Origin: Thozetella sp. PMI_491 | Taxonomy: Eukaryota > Ascomycota > Sordariomycetes > Chaetosphaeriales > Chaetosphaeriaceae | DNA: 64,000 nt | Assembly: GCA_021432635.1 (NCBI GenBank) | Contig: MU270099.1 | Coordinates: forward strand, 181,319-245,318 | Direction of reading: 5' to 3' | Shown here: positions 1 through 10,692 of the stretch, piece after piece | Layout: every line of letters starts with the position of its first letter | Position numbering within the stretch: the stretch's first letter is position 1 | Made by a program: the position numbers and the translations under genes | The notes under the pieces: model-generated | Told to the model about the DNA's origin: nothing | The model's input: only the letters and a program-made list of their open reading frames with translations | The model's database searches: none

Positions 1-94
1 AATGGATGCAAGTGGTAATGGCCGCTTGCGGTAAGCAAACGATCGCCTTCATGCCTTGTTAGTGCTGGGTAAGAGAGTTACAAAGAGAGGAAAG

Positions 95-1903
95 ATGGTA
101 TTGGCATCTGTGCTATTACTGAGCCTGGTAGCTGGCTGTGGTAAGAATATCCCACCGCACATTTGCATCTGGGACCCGCCGGAGAAGCTCAGCACGGGTT
201 GCTGACGAAGAGCAGCGGCCAATCCCCTTGCGGGAGCTATCCAGTATCATTGGCATGCGATGGGAGATTCTTATTCGGCTGGGCCCGGTGCCGGCAAGAA
301 CTATGATAACATCAAGTATGGCGGGAATCCGTGCTATCGAGGCACGGGAGCGTACCCGCCGCAGCTGAATGCTCTGCGCATCGGAGAGCTCGGAACCTTC
401 CAATTCCTATCCTGCACCGGACATGTGACCAAGGACGTTGTGCAGTACCAAATACCAGATATCACATGGGGCAACCCAAACAGCACTATGCACGTAACGA
501 TGTCGATCGGCGGCAACGATCTCATGTTCTCGAGCTACATCATGGCTTGCTTGATGGGCATAAAAGGTGACTGCAAGAGCGTCCTCGGCAGTATCTTGAA
601 TCTGCTGAATGACGTCGATAACAAGCATACCCTCAAGAATTCGTTGTATAGCGTGTGGAGTCGACTGCAGAAGTCCGAAGGCGGAGGAGCGCACACTGTC
701 CCCAAGATCCTGCAGACCCTGTACCCAAAAATGTTCAACGCCAACACAACTTCTTGCGATGAATGGCATATCTCGTGGATCAGTATTTTTAGCGGCCCAA
801 GGATGAGCCAGCAGCTCCGGAAGCAGACCAATGACCTGATCAGCCTGGCCAACGAGCGTATTGCGAACTTTGCCAGAGAATTCCAGAATGCAAAAGCGAA
901 CTACCAATTCATGGGGAAACTCGACACTCTCGACTATAACCCCGACTTCGATGGCCACCGAATGTGCGAGCCCTTCGCTACCAAGAACGTCGGATTCGAC
1001 GATTCGAGGTGCTGGTTCTTTGGCATCGGTTCGCCGGATTCAGTTAAGAAAAGGGCCACATCTGGGTTTCAAGGCATTGATTACGACCAGGTTGATCCCA
1101 AAACCTGCAACCCCGAAGCGGCTGATCTCGGCGAGGCGTTTGCGTGCGTCATCGCTAATTACAAGTTTGCAAACCCGTCGGTGGAGCTTGATGATGATGA
1201 TCTCCCGGAGTTTGTCACACAAGCTTTCCACCCCAAGACAGCGGGATTCGCCAAAGTCAGAGATGCTATCAGTAACAAGTGGTTCGGGCTTCGTCCAGCC
1301 CTTCGGGTTCTCAACATGGGTGGCATTAACATGAGCCCCAACGCGACTAAGTCGTCAAAGCCGGATACGGGCAGCTTTTACAAACTCGTGTCTCAAGAAT
1401 ATAAGATGGACATGGTCAACACGGTCGGTAGCGGAGATAAGGGCCAGGACCACGCGACAATTCAGCAAATCTCCGAGGCGGCCGACGCCGTGCTTACCAA
1501 ACGACCAAACGTAGTGCTCCTCTATGCCGGTCAGGCTGACATGGCGGGTGATGCGTCCGCTTCCGGCGCTGTTAACCGCCTCATTTCTCTGGTCAACAAA
1601 ATCTTGCAAAAGGCACCCGATGCCACCGTCCTCGTCGCCAAGCTCGGGGCCTCGACCGACGAGGTAATACAGCGCCGCATCGAAACTTTCAACCAAGCCC
1701 TGGAATCCCAAGTGGCCTCGCTGAGGGATAGCGGCGAGCACGTGCAGCTCATGCATATGGATGCCGTTTTGACAAAGGATTATCTATCAGATGGCTCGAG
1801 TCCTAATGAGGAAGGATACAGCCGCATGGCAGCTCACTGGCTGGGTGGAGTGCAGTATGCTAACAATCAGGGATGGATCCAGGAGCCCGTAAATGTAACC
1901 TAG
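95..1903 (+). CDS. Secreted SGNH (GDSL-type) hydrolase with a second, degenerate SGNH domain
   Basis: Two exons are proposed, 95-140 and 237-1903 (570 aa). The first supplies a hydrophobic signal peptide (MVLASVLLLSLVAG) and the 96-nt intron starts GTAAGA. Without this exon the reading frame would begin directly at the catalytic motif. The first domain has block I GDSYSAG (Ser about residue 27), block III GGND (about 107-110) and the block V histidine in AFHP (about 347). It should be an extracellular esterase or lipase of the SGNH fold; the substrate is unknown. From about residue 370 a second SGNH-like unit follows. There the block I serine is replaced (GGIN instead of GDSI), GTND is GQAD, and DGxHP is DGSSP, so this half looks catalytically dead. 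The acceptor at 236/237 was chosen because it alone keeps frame. The hydrolase call is firm; the exact 5' end is less so. Confidence 0.85.
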
Positions 1904-2701
1904 GAACCTACCTAGTTTCCTTAGCTAGCGTAAGCTAGATCCAAAAGCCCGTATCTAAAAGGCACTACCAAGAGGTCGTAGTAACGATATGCCATTTCGT
2001 GGGTTAAAACGAAAAACAAGAAAAGAAGTAAAGTAAGTAGAGCTGTACGCTAAACCAATTACTCAAAAGGACACTACAGGTAGTTAGAGCTATCTATATC
2101 TAACTTCAGCCGAGTGGTAGGTGATATTTACGTGTATAACCTATGACTGTCCGAGTTTCTTGGGATAAACTCGGCTCCGACATGCTGCAACCAGCGCCAA
2201 ATATAGTAACATCTAATGTTTAGATATTCCTGCATTTCCTCCATCTGCTCTGCCATTTGGATTAGAGTCCCTGCCCAAAAGTGGCCGTACGAGCCAAAGG
2301 TACCGTGGCGGTGCAATCCAGAATATGACAGGGGGACCAGCCCGCCTGGTAATCCGCAGTGCAACGATATTTTTGCTAGCATAATTCGTTGAGCCAACGG
2401 AGGCTGGGGGGTAAGACAGTAAATGTCCTTACGAAAGAGCCAATCAGAAGTCACACCTGAGGTGAATAACCCTGCGCCGCATAGGAGTCTGCCAAACCGA
2501 CCCCAGATAGAGGAGAGACAGCAAGCTGATGACGAACACACCACTGCCACCTTCAGATGTGGCCCGCTACCTGAGTTGGGAGGCTGAAGGAGTAAATGCA
2601 TAAAAGCCTCGCCTGGTCCTATGAGACAAGTGTCCTTCAGATTCCTGAAACTGTCCTGCTTCCTTGTCGCATTTTCTTTTGATCTCGAATTTCGCGAAGA
2701 G
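1904..2701. other. Intergenic, no supported gene
   Basis: The stretch lies between the SGNH hydrolase and the S33-type hydrolase. A 199-codon open frame runs on the minus strand from 2727 to 2128. It has no recognisable family motif and overlaps the 5' end of the next gene, so I do not call it. The promoter of the downstream gene must lie here. Confidence 0.5.
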
Positions 2702-4207
2702 ATGATTATTTCAAGCCCCACAGTCATTGCATTGGGCCTCTTTGTCGCCTCATGTGCAACAGCATCCGCCTTACACCCGAGCGCCTTTCACCCAAGGAGT
2801 GGGCAGTGTGGACAGCGACTCAACTTCACCACCTGCTCTCCCGACTACGGGCTTCCTTTCCCCTATGAATGCGGAAAACTTTCGGTCCCTCTTGATCATG
2901 ACAATCCTGCGAATGGTACCCTTCAGCTATGGGTTTCACGACGCAAGGCAACTGGAAACGGCACATTTCTGGGCACATTCCTATTCAACCCTGGTGGCCC
3001 GGGCACTTCAGCCTCTTCCATATTCCAGTCAATGGCGAAACAAGGCCCCGGATTCAGTAGGGAATTGCTGGATAGCTACGACATAATTGCACTTGACCCA
3101 CGCGGCACTGGCTATAGCCACCAAATCAAATGTGATCCAAAACTGTTCGCCCACCGTCCATCGCTTCTTGCAACAAGCGAACAAAGCTTTGACGCGCTTG
3201 TCGCCTACAACAAAGCCGTGGGTCAGAGCTGCATGGCTCTTTCCGGCCCAGTCTTTCATTTCGTTGACTCAATTTCCATTGCGAAGGACATGGATCTTCT
3301 CCGGCGTGCTTTAGGGCTTACGAAACTCAACTACATCGGCTCTTCATACGGAAGCGCATTCGGCCAAACATTTGCGGAGCTCTTCCCAGAACGGGTCGGT
3401 CGTTTCGTCTTTGACGGAGTGGTAGACCGCTCGGAGGATCACAGCAGTTTTGTTCTCTCTGAATCACAGTCCTTCGAAACCGCGGCTCACAAGTTCTTCG
3501 ATTGGTGTAACACTACTACCACATGCGCCCTTTACGGAGAAGACCTACCTAGGCTTTTCGATCGCGTGACACGTGCGTCATCTTCAGTACCTACCACGGC
3601 GGGTAATCTGACAGGCGAGGATATACTCCGAGGAATCCACACATTGTTGACTTTTGGACCGAAAGATTTGCCGGGAATTGATCCAAATCTCACCTGGGAG
3701 GGCGCCGCTTCCATCTTGAACCAGACAATTCATGGGAACGATGCAACGCCGCTGTTAAAGATATTGGAGCCGAAGAACACTACATTTACGGATCGAGCGG
3801 CCGTCTGTCAGGATTTCAATACACTAGTAAAATCCCCCGGGGATCTTGCAACGATCATCGCGGCAGCGGAGGGCATGGCTCCCCACACGCGTGGTATAAC
3901 GCACGCGCTGGAGACTCAAGCCTATTGTGTCGGCTGGCCAGCAGCAGTACGCCATATTCCACATAAGATGGATCCCAGCAAGGCCGCGAAGCTACCGCCT
4001 ATTCTGCTAGTTACCGCTTTCTATGATCCTTTCAGCGGCCCGAGATGGGCAGCGGCCGTACGCGATCAGATTCCCCGCGCGGTGAACGTATTCCGCAATG
4101 GAGTCGGCCATACGAGCTACTGGACCTTCGGGAAGACGCGCGAAACGATCGACCGCTTTATGCTGACAGGAGACCTCCCTGTGGATGCTACCGTGTATGA
4201 TAGCTAG
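2702..4207 (+). CDS. Secreted alpha/beta hydrolase, peptidase S33 / tripeptidyl aminopeptidase (TAP)-like
   Basis: Single exon, 501 aa from the ATG at 2702. That start gives a clean signal peptide (MIISSPTVIALGLFVASC...), whereas the upstream in-frame ATG at 2621 adds a charged leader. The alpha/beta hydrolase core shows the oxyanion region FNPGGPGTS, the DPRGTGYS strand-turn, and the nucleophile elbow GSSYG (Ser about 215). A C-terminal TAP-like domain carries the acid in AFYDPFSGP (Asp about 442) and the histidine in GVGHTSY (His about 470). Family members release tripeptides or act as proline iminopeptidase-like exopeptidases or esterases; the substrate here is not determined. Several N-glycosylation sequons (e.g. 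NGT, NTT) fit secretion. All catalytic residues are present, so it should be active. Confidence 0.9.
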   Translation: MIISSPTVIALGLFVASCATASALHPSAFHPRSGQCGQRLNFTTCSPDYGLPFPYECGKLSVPLDHDNPANGTLQLWVSRRKATGNGTFLGTFLFNPGGPGTSASSIFQSMAKQGPGFSRELLDSYDIIALDPRGTGYSHQIKCDPKLFAHRPSLLATSEQSFDALVAYNKAVGQSCMALSGPVFHFVDSISIAKDMDLLRRALGLTKLNYIGSSYGSAFGQTFAELFPERVGRFVFDGVVDRSEDHSSFVLSESQSFETAAHKFFDWCNTTTTCALYGEDLPRLFDRVTRASSSVPTTAGNLTGEDILRGIHTLLTFGPKDLPGIDPNLTWEGAASILNQTIHGNDATPLLKILEPKNTTFTDRAAVCQDFNTLVKSPGDLATIIAAAEGMAPHTRGITHALETQAYCVGWPAAVRHIPHKMDPSKAAKLPPILLVTAFYDPFSGPRWAAAVRDQIPRAVNVFRNGVGHTSYWTFGKTRETIDRFMLTGDLPVDATVYDS

Positions 4208-4524
4208 CTAATTACAACTCTCATAACAACGTCCCCCGACGCAAGTCGAATATAGCGCGTCACGCTTAATACCATCAGTATAGCCCTCATTACAATAAGG
4301 TCTTTCCAAATCATGCTATATATACGAGCACCCAGTGAGTGGTGGACCAGCTGCAACTCGACCCATCTAACCCTTGCTATGGGACACCCCGTTCTTAAAA
4401 ATTTGTATGAATCTGATAAGTCGTGGACTATTTGGCGCAATGCCAGCCGGCAAGAATCTCGTCAAGTGGCCATCTGGACCAGGTTAGACAAGATGAAACG
4501 CTTGAAAAAACATGCCAAGCTACC

Positions 4525-6113
4525 TCAATTAACACGGCATAGCTTAATCCACTCAGGTACAACCTTCAACCTCCGATCTTCTATATACAAAAACTTGACA
4601 TGCATCTGCATAACGAAGCTCCCTTGCTCATCCGGTACAACTCTTATCTCTGAATTAGCAAAGTCTATTTCCCGAATCCTAGCCTCATCCGGTGGAACTA
4701 AGGGGCTTTCCTCGAGATATTTCTCTTTGTCATATGAGTCAAGGTCGATCTTATGCTCCAACTCTATGGCCTTTTTACATGCGGCGTGGAAGACAGCGAA
4801 CTGCCAGAGTCCTTCATTCGTGAGAGATAGCTTGCCCATGGTTTCCAGGGCCTCAAGACGTACGTCTAGTACGCGACATCTCATTGCGACTACCCACAGG
4901 CTAGGAAGATAGCCGAGGTCAAACGAGAACGTGGGTGACAATGCTCCTCCTGACGGATCCATGGTGGATATCGCCTCGTTGGCACAGTCGATCATTTGTC
5001 GGAATGATGATAAATCATCATCGTAGCCCATCTCTGTCTTGGATAGGACAGAGTCGAACCAGACCTTGGCGCAAAGACCCTTCATATGTGTGTAGGCATA
5101 AACACATTTGGTCTCATCGGAAGCAGATGGGTTCGCTAGCTTAAAGTCCAAAAAGTCTTGCAGCCACTCGCTTACAGACGTGGAAATATAGTGATGCTCG
5201 AGTCGTATATCCGGAGGGAAGTCTACCGCGTACAGATCCCCAACTCTGTAGCAGTCCGTCTCCCGTATAAAGCGGCATGTACGAGTCGTGAGGAGATCAA
5301 GGGAGACGAGGCATTGATCGAAGGTTGAATATGGCGGTAAAAAGTCGGGCTTGTAGTCGATCTTGGGTAAAGAATCGAGAGGGAGGGCGAGGAAGTGAGG
5401 GAAAATTGACTGCCGAATAAACAGGGGTGCTAAGTGTTCGCGTACCCATGGTGTAACAGGGACGGAGTTGAGGATCGTGATACCGTACCGACAATGCTCG
5501 ACGGCGCCACGAGGATTGTTGCTGAGGGATTCTATGCATATAAATAGTAAACACAGTAGAAGCATGGACGTACTGTCGGCGGAGCGAGAGACCAAGTGGG
5601 CCAGGGCCTGGTTGTAGTGGACCAGTGCGAAGCGGTCCAGAATGAGGTTGCCAAAAAACGAACTACCGGCCCTCAGCTTCTCCACTAGGGAGCCAATCGC
5701 GATGACTGCATGGCGGACTGCGGCATCCTGCAGCGCGGCCGCGTGGACGAGCTCAACCCAGAACCGTCGGTCGGGATAGTATGAGAAGCTGGGGGCTGCC
5801 ACGTGCTGGAAAAAGGCGAGTGCCCTGCCCTCCCGGCCTCTGCGGCCGATGCCGGGAGCCGGAACTATGCTTCTGGGGCCAACGAGATGTAGCCAGGAGA
5901 GCTGGGCGGCCGTTGACACAGAAGCGTAGCCCCCACATATCCTTCCGGAGCGGGAGCAGTTGGTACAAGTCGGCTTGGCCTCGTCGCACTTAATTCTTCT
6001 CTTTCTACCGGAGCTAGGAGTTAATGCTAGAGCGTTTTATAACCACTAGCTTTGTTTCCATACTTGCATGTACCGCATCCCGTCTTGACCTTTGCGTGAT
6101 ACTTCTTCCCCAT
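4525..6113 (-). CDS. Zn(II)2Cys6 fungal-specific transcription factor
   Basis: Two exons are proposed, 6064-6113 and 4525-6004 on the minus strand (509 aa), with a 59-nt intron. The intron splits the zinc cluster: exon 1 ends ...TGCGTCK and exon 2 continues KRRIKCDE. Joined, they give the canonical Cx2Cx6C...Cx2C...C binuclear zinc cluster at about residues 11-45. That exact spacing fixes both splice sites. The remainder resembles the middle homology / fungal-specific TF domain 2 (PF11951-like) region, with motifs such as FWVELVHAAALQDAAVRHAVIAIG near residues 95-115. It is a nuclear DNA-binding regulator with unknown targets. It is divergent from the bZIP-like gene at 7311, with about 1.2 kb of shared upstream DNA. 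Confidence 0.9.
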
Positions 6114-7310
6114 CTTGGGGTCAGGCCGGTGGCGCGCAGTTGTTAAACGAGGTGCAGATGGGGGTTTCTGAGCGAGCGAGGCCTGCAAGACACCCAGATT
6201 GGGGCGTGCTGACGCGGTGGAGAGGCAGCGATCAGAAACGATGTCTTGGACGTGGAAGAGGTAGCGGAACAACAGAGGGTCTATTCATCGATCGGATGCT
6301 CAGAGCCTTGGCACCCCAGCATGATGCCGCAATCTCTTGGGGAGCCTGGTTTCGATTTTCGATACAGGGATTCGCGACGGAGTGGGTCCTATGCGAGATC
6401 AGCGGGCGAATAAAACGTTCAATACCTGTGCTCCATCCGGGACATTTGGGGGCCGTAGCATTGGATACAGCTACGGTACGGAATACCGTAGGAACCCCTA
6501 TGTATGCTGTCCACTCCGGCAGGCATATACTACGAGGTACATCATTACAGCGCGGCACTTGTCCTAGCAGCGCCTCGATGGCCATAACGGTTGTTCTGAA
6601 TCACGAAACCTCTCTTTCTCCGGTCTCATTGGCCTTTAATGCCCGGCATCTATGGGTCGCAATAGATTCATTCCTCGCCGGCGTGATCTATGTCCGATGC
6701 GAGGGCTTAAGCACTTAAGCACTAGCAGTCATGTGCAGAGAACGGAGGGTGCGAACAAAATCATCAAGACCTCATCTAAACTGTGCTCATACTACGGTGC
6801 ATCATGTTAAATCTCTTTATTGGCTACTCTGCATCTGTGAACCCTTCGAGAACCGACTTGGGGCTTGAACCAACTGAGATGGACAAGCCCTTGCGAGCTC
6901 GGTTCGGTCGTTCGAATGAGGAACAACGGGCCCGGAGTGATGGAGACGCTAGATGCTCGGCCTCAGGGCCCTGGCGCCTTTCACACCAACTTGACCTTAG
7001 TGGGCCCCACACTAAACGCTTGGGCTTCGGCGATAGCCAACCGATAAAGACGGGTCGGTCAGAATGCAGAATGGGTCAGAAGCCGTGTCAGAATTTAGAC
7101 CAGCCAAGCCAAGTCTGGCTAGCGCTCTGTGCTGCGCTCAATCACGCGCGAGGCGCTTCATGTCAACTGCATTCACCTCGGCATTGTAGTCGAATCTCGC
7201 TCCGGCGCGCGACCCGTATCACGGCCAAAATCAAGAAGTCAAACAGCCCAGACCCAATGGCCCATCCCCTCTTGCACTCTCCCCGCTTGTCTAGCGGCCT
7301 CGCGCCAAGG
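6114..7310. promoter_or_regulatory. Shared upstream region of two divergent transcription factor genes
   Basis: About 1.2 kb lies between the start of the Zn2Cys6 gene (minus strand) and the start of the bZIP-like gene (plus strand). It contains long open frames in several phases, but none shows a family signature. I could not identify a convincing TATA box or factor binding site. A possible in-frame upstream ATG for the bZIP-like gene lies at 7257. Confidence 0.4.
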
Positions 7311-8164
7311 ATGGAACCCGTCTGGAGACCATATCTGAGATCCCCGGACGACGACTGGACCGGACTCCTGGATCCAGCAGAGAGGAAGCGTGTGCAGAAC
7401 AGGCTCTCACAACGCGCCAGACGTAGGTCCCCCCGGATTTTCCGCTTGACTGTTGGAATGTATCGAGCTCATTTCGAGGACTAGGATCTAGGCTGGTCAA
7501 GGGAAAGAGTAGCGGGTCGGCGGCGGCGTGCTTGCAAACCGAACAGGCGCCTGGCGAAGGTGACACCACTTTGACCGCGCGAAAATCGCAAGCCGTGGCC
7601 ACTATTTGGCCAGGCCCGCCTACTTCCAACGACAAGCCTTCCACGGCCCTCTCGCCCATGCAGTCTCCCATAGATCCTGCCACAGACACTCACTTTATTG
7701 TCATGCACTGCATGTCTACCTCGACAGCCTTCAGCCGCATTGCCGAGCTGCTTTGTCTCGCATGCCTGCAAGACAGTGGATTCAACATCCGCGCTCCAGC
7801 AGCCACTCTCCCCCCAGCGATGGCCCCGACCTCGCGGCAGCAAACCATCCCACACCAGCCATATGTCGACATGCTACCGTGGCCCTCGCTGCGCAACCAA
7901 TTGCTCGACTCTCTCGCTACTATCAACGAGATGCAATTCGTCTTGGACATGTCGGATGGCTTGAAGATCTGGGGTTCCACGCCGTGGGACCCACTGGCAT
8001 GGGAAGTTGCCCCCGAGTTCGCACGCAAATGGTGGTTCTTGATGGACGAGGAGATCATGCGCACGACCAACTTTTGGAGGCGCCAGAGGGGAGAAGTAGA
8101 TCTGCTCCTGCACCCCTGCGAGCGCCACCTCTGCAGGAGTGCCTCGGAAGAATGGCGTATCTGA
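7311..8164 (+). CDS. DUF3425 bZIP-like transcription factor
   Basis: Two exons are proposed, 7311-7422 and 7479-8164 (265 aa). The 56-nt intron has donor GTAGGT and a CTTGAC branch-like site. The start at 7311 gives [19 protein letters not shown] followed by LSQRAR, the conserved N-terminal basic region of DUF3425 proteins (NR-x-x-QRA-x-R). An in-frame ATG at 7257 is possible. The second exon carries the DUF3425 hallmarks [20 protein letters not shown], then [13 protein letters not shown] and a closing FWRRQRGE. No clear leucine heptad follows the basic region, which is usual for this family, so DNA binding and dimerisation may differ from true bZIP factors. The second exon ends with a TGA at 8162. 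An alternative donor or acceptor could change two or three residues at the junction. Confidence 0.8.
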
Positions 8165-8277
8165 CGCGCTAAACTAGCAGACTGGGGTCCTGCGATGCAA
8201 TCTGACATCTGTCACGCACTATGCCTTACCTAGCGCACTGCCCAGGAGCCTAGGTTCGTCACTTCTTATTCAGGGCC

Positions 8278-8283
8278 TATAAG
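8278..8283 (+). promoter_or_regulatory. TATA-like box of the short-chain dehydrogenase gene
   Basis: The sequence TATAAG lies 98 nt before the ATG at 8376. It would place transcription start near 8308, which argues against translation from the upstream ATG at 8310. Confidence 0.4.
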
Positions 8284-8375
8284 TACCCTTCTTCTGCTGG
8301 CATTCCGCCGTGATAGGTGCTAGCATCACCTGCTTTACCTGCTATGCGCATTACACCACGACTGTTCCTCTTACC

Positions 8376-9362
8376 ATGGCAACAGCGTGGACTCAGCTAT
8401 TCCCTCCCAGGCCGGCCTTCACTGAGAAGGATACCCCTTCACTTGTGGGAAAGGTTTTCATTGTCACAGGCGGCAATGCAGGCGTCGGGCTCGAGTTGGT
8501 CAAGATCCTCTATACGAAAGGTGGCAAGGTCTATATTGCTGGCCGGTCGCCCTCCCTCATCGCCGCCGAGATCGAGAAGATCAAGAGAATCGACACTAGC
8601 AGCCCCGGACAGGTCGACAGTCTTCACTTAGACTTGAGTGACCTGGACACGGTTCCTCAGTGTGTCTCTGCTTTCCTCGCCCAAGAATCACGCCTCGATG
8701 TTCTATTCAACAATGCAGGTCTCTCAAGAGCTGCACCTGGGGCAATAACTGCCCAAGGCCACGAACTCATGATGGGCATCAACTGTCTTGGCCATTTCCT
8801 ACTAACGAAGCTCCTACTTCCTATCCTTATCAAGACGGCAGAGAGCTCGCCCAGGGGCAGTGTGCGCGTGGTATTTGCGTCCTCGAGCATATTCGAGATG
8901 CTCGGGCCTCCAGGCGGCCTCTCACTCGCCGAGCTTGTACCGGGCAACCATTCCAAGGATGCGGCACGCAATTACAGCGCCTCCAAAGCGGGAGATTGGT
9001 TTTTAGCGTCCGAGTTGGACAAGAGGAAGCGCAAGGACGGGCTCTTGTGCGTGGCGCAGAGCCCTGGTACCTTGAAAACCAAGGGCTGGGATGGTGCGTC
9101 CTGGGCGACCAGGGCCCTGATGTCGCCCTTTATGCACGACCCTAAGATGGGGGCATATACCGGGTTATGGGCGGGGTTAAGCCCAAATGTGAAGCTCGAG
9201 GACGGCGGTCGGTTTGCCATACCGTGGGGCAGATGGCACCCTGGTCCGAAGAAGGATATCCTCAGAAGCTTAACGACAGAGGAGGATGGTGGTACCGGCC
9301 TGGCGGCCAAGTTCTGGGACTGGTGCGAAGAGCATACGAAGGGTTATGGGATATCGAAATGA
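8376..9362 (+). CDS. Short-chain dehydrogenase/reductase (retinol dehydrogenase / WWOX-like)
   Basis: Single exon of 328 aa from the ATG at 8376. A start at 8310 would add 22 residues but lies too close to the TATA-like box. It has the Rossmann cofactor motif TGGNAGVG (about residues 30-37), NNAG, the active-site serine in ASSSIF, and the catalytic YSASK. The conserved N-terminal part ATAWTQLFPPRPAFTEKDTP is typical of fungal members annotated as retinol dehydrogenase-like or WW-domain-oxidoreductase-like. These are NAD(P)H-dependent oxidoreductases of secondary or lipid metabolism, and the substrate cannot be told from sequence. All catalytic residues are present. It lies 211 nt downstream of the DUF3425 regulator, so co-regulation is possible but unproven. 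Confidence 0.9.
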   Translation: MATAWTQLFPPRPAFTEKDTPSLVGKVFIVTGGNAGVGLELVKILYTKGGKVYIAGRSPSLIAAEIEKIKRIDTSSPGQVDSLHLDLSDLDTVPQCVSAFLAQESRLDVLFNNAGLSRAAPGAITAQGHELMMGINCLGHFLLTKLLLPILIKTAESSPRGSVRVVFASSSIFEMLGPPGGLSLAELVPGNHSKDAARNYSASKAGDWFLASELDKRKRKDGLLCVAQSPGTLKTKGWDGASWATRALMSPFMHDPKMGAYTGLWAGLSPNVKLEDGGRFAIPWGRWHPGPKKDILRSLTTEEDGGTGLAAKFWDWCEEHTKGYGISK

Positions 9363-10692
9363 TATCGTAATAATTATACTGATACCAACGAAAGCTCCCT
9401 TGCAGGGGAACTTTATATCGTGGACAGCTGGCGTAATAGATTGTTAGCAGCAAGAGATAGTATAGCCAAGGTGGAAGAGCTACAAACAAGATGAGAAAGA
9501 AGAAAATAGGAAAAAAATAAACAAGGCCAAAATATGCTGGTAAATAACTAGAGGCTGCCATGCTACTCCTTTGTAGCTTTCATCTCTACCGCGGCAGCAA
9601 CCCATCAGATTCGCAATCATGGCAGCACCTCGGGATAACATCGAACTATTTCTGAACTAGTACTGCGCTGTCAGCCGTTGCTATCGAACGAGATATTCAT
9701 CAAGGGAAAGCAATGCGGCTAGGGCTAACACACCGACGTGCCAACATAAAGCTCGAACTATTGAAGAAGATTGTCGCGTTGGTAACGAAGCGCACGGGTG
9801 CCTCGGTTTAGAAGTAACTTTGAAGATGCATCAGGCTCTTAACCACAGACGACAAAAACAAGCGATGCCAATCTTCGTAACCCAATCTACAAGCAAGTGG
9901 GACACTCCAAATCCCCTTACGAAATCGATTGGGACAATAGCTCAAGTATTGTAACATCGACGATGCGTTATCAGCTCGCTTACTTTAATACTTAGTACGA
10001 CTAGTATGAACGAAATTTAATCTTTTCATTTCATCTCTCCACTAGTAATAGAGACTCACTTTTAAGCTAACATTCCTTGGGCACCTATTAGAGGTCGTAA
10101 AACATCTGTACTGGGTTCTACCATGGGAGCCCTCCCGGTGCCGGGCTGCAGGCCACTATACCACGCCTGGCTGATGCAAAATTGTAACATAGTGACTGTA
10201 TCTCGTTTAATGGGCACTACTACCCCGCAGTGTGTATCGATAAGGCAGAGGTGTTTACCTCAGCACCTTCGGTCAAATAAAGGGACGAACGGAATCCGGA
10301 ATTAGGGAGTAGAGGGAATCGGTTCCGAGAAATATGCGGGGCATTCTCGGCCTGTGGCTTACAGCCAATTGGCTACATATGGCGCCAGTGCGCGTAACTT
10401 TCAGACTCGTGGGAGTAAAAATAGAGAGAAACCTTTGTGCCGAGCGCCAAGTCGGAATTTAACGTACTTCGGAATTTTGTCTCCATGCCGCGTGGTGCAT
10501 TGACGCAATACCGGGATAGAGTTGAGGTCCATCATCAACGCGAAGGGACTAGTCAACTTGTGATGCCAATGAAACAATAGGGAGTCGAAGGTATAAAACC
10601 TGATGCTAGCATGACGGAAACCGATAAACTCGAGAGATGGAGTGCTCGAGCAACTGAAACGTGTTCCACAGATATAAGTCGCCCAGGTGTGA
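9363..10692. other. Intergenic, no supported gene
   Basis: About 1.3 kb lies between the two dehydrogenase genes. Only short open frames are seen, none with recognisable motifs. The stretch is AT-rich in its centre. The promoter of the downstream dehydrogenase lies at its 3' end. Confidence 0.5.

Noticed and set aside
407-958. 183-codon minus-strand frame inside the SGNH gene
   Set aside because: Antisense shadow of a well-supported coding exon.
2128-2727. 199-codon open frame on the minus strand
   Set aside because: No family motif or signal peptide that I recognise, and it overlaps the start of the S33-type hydrolase. Chance or decayed frame.
6092-6718. 208-codon plus-strand frame
   Set aside because: It begins antisense to the zinc-cluster exon and shows no domain. 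The upstream region of two regulators explains the DNA better.
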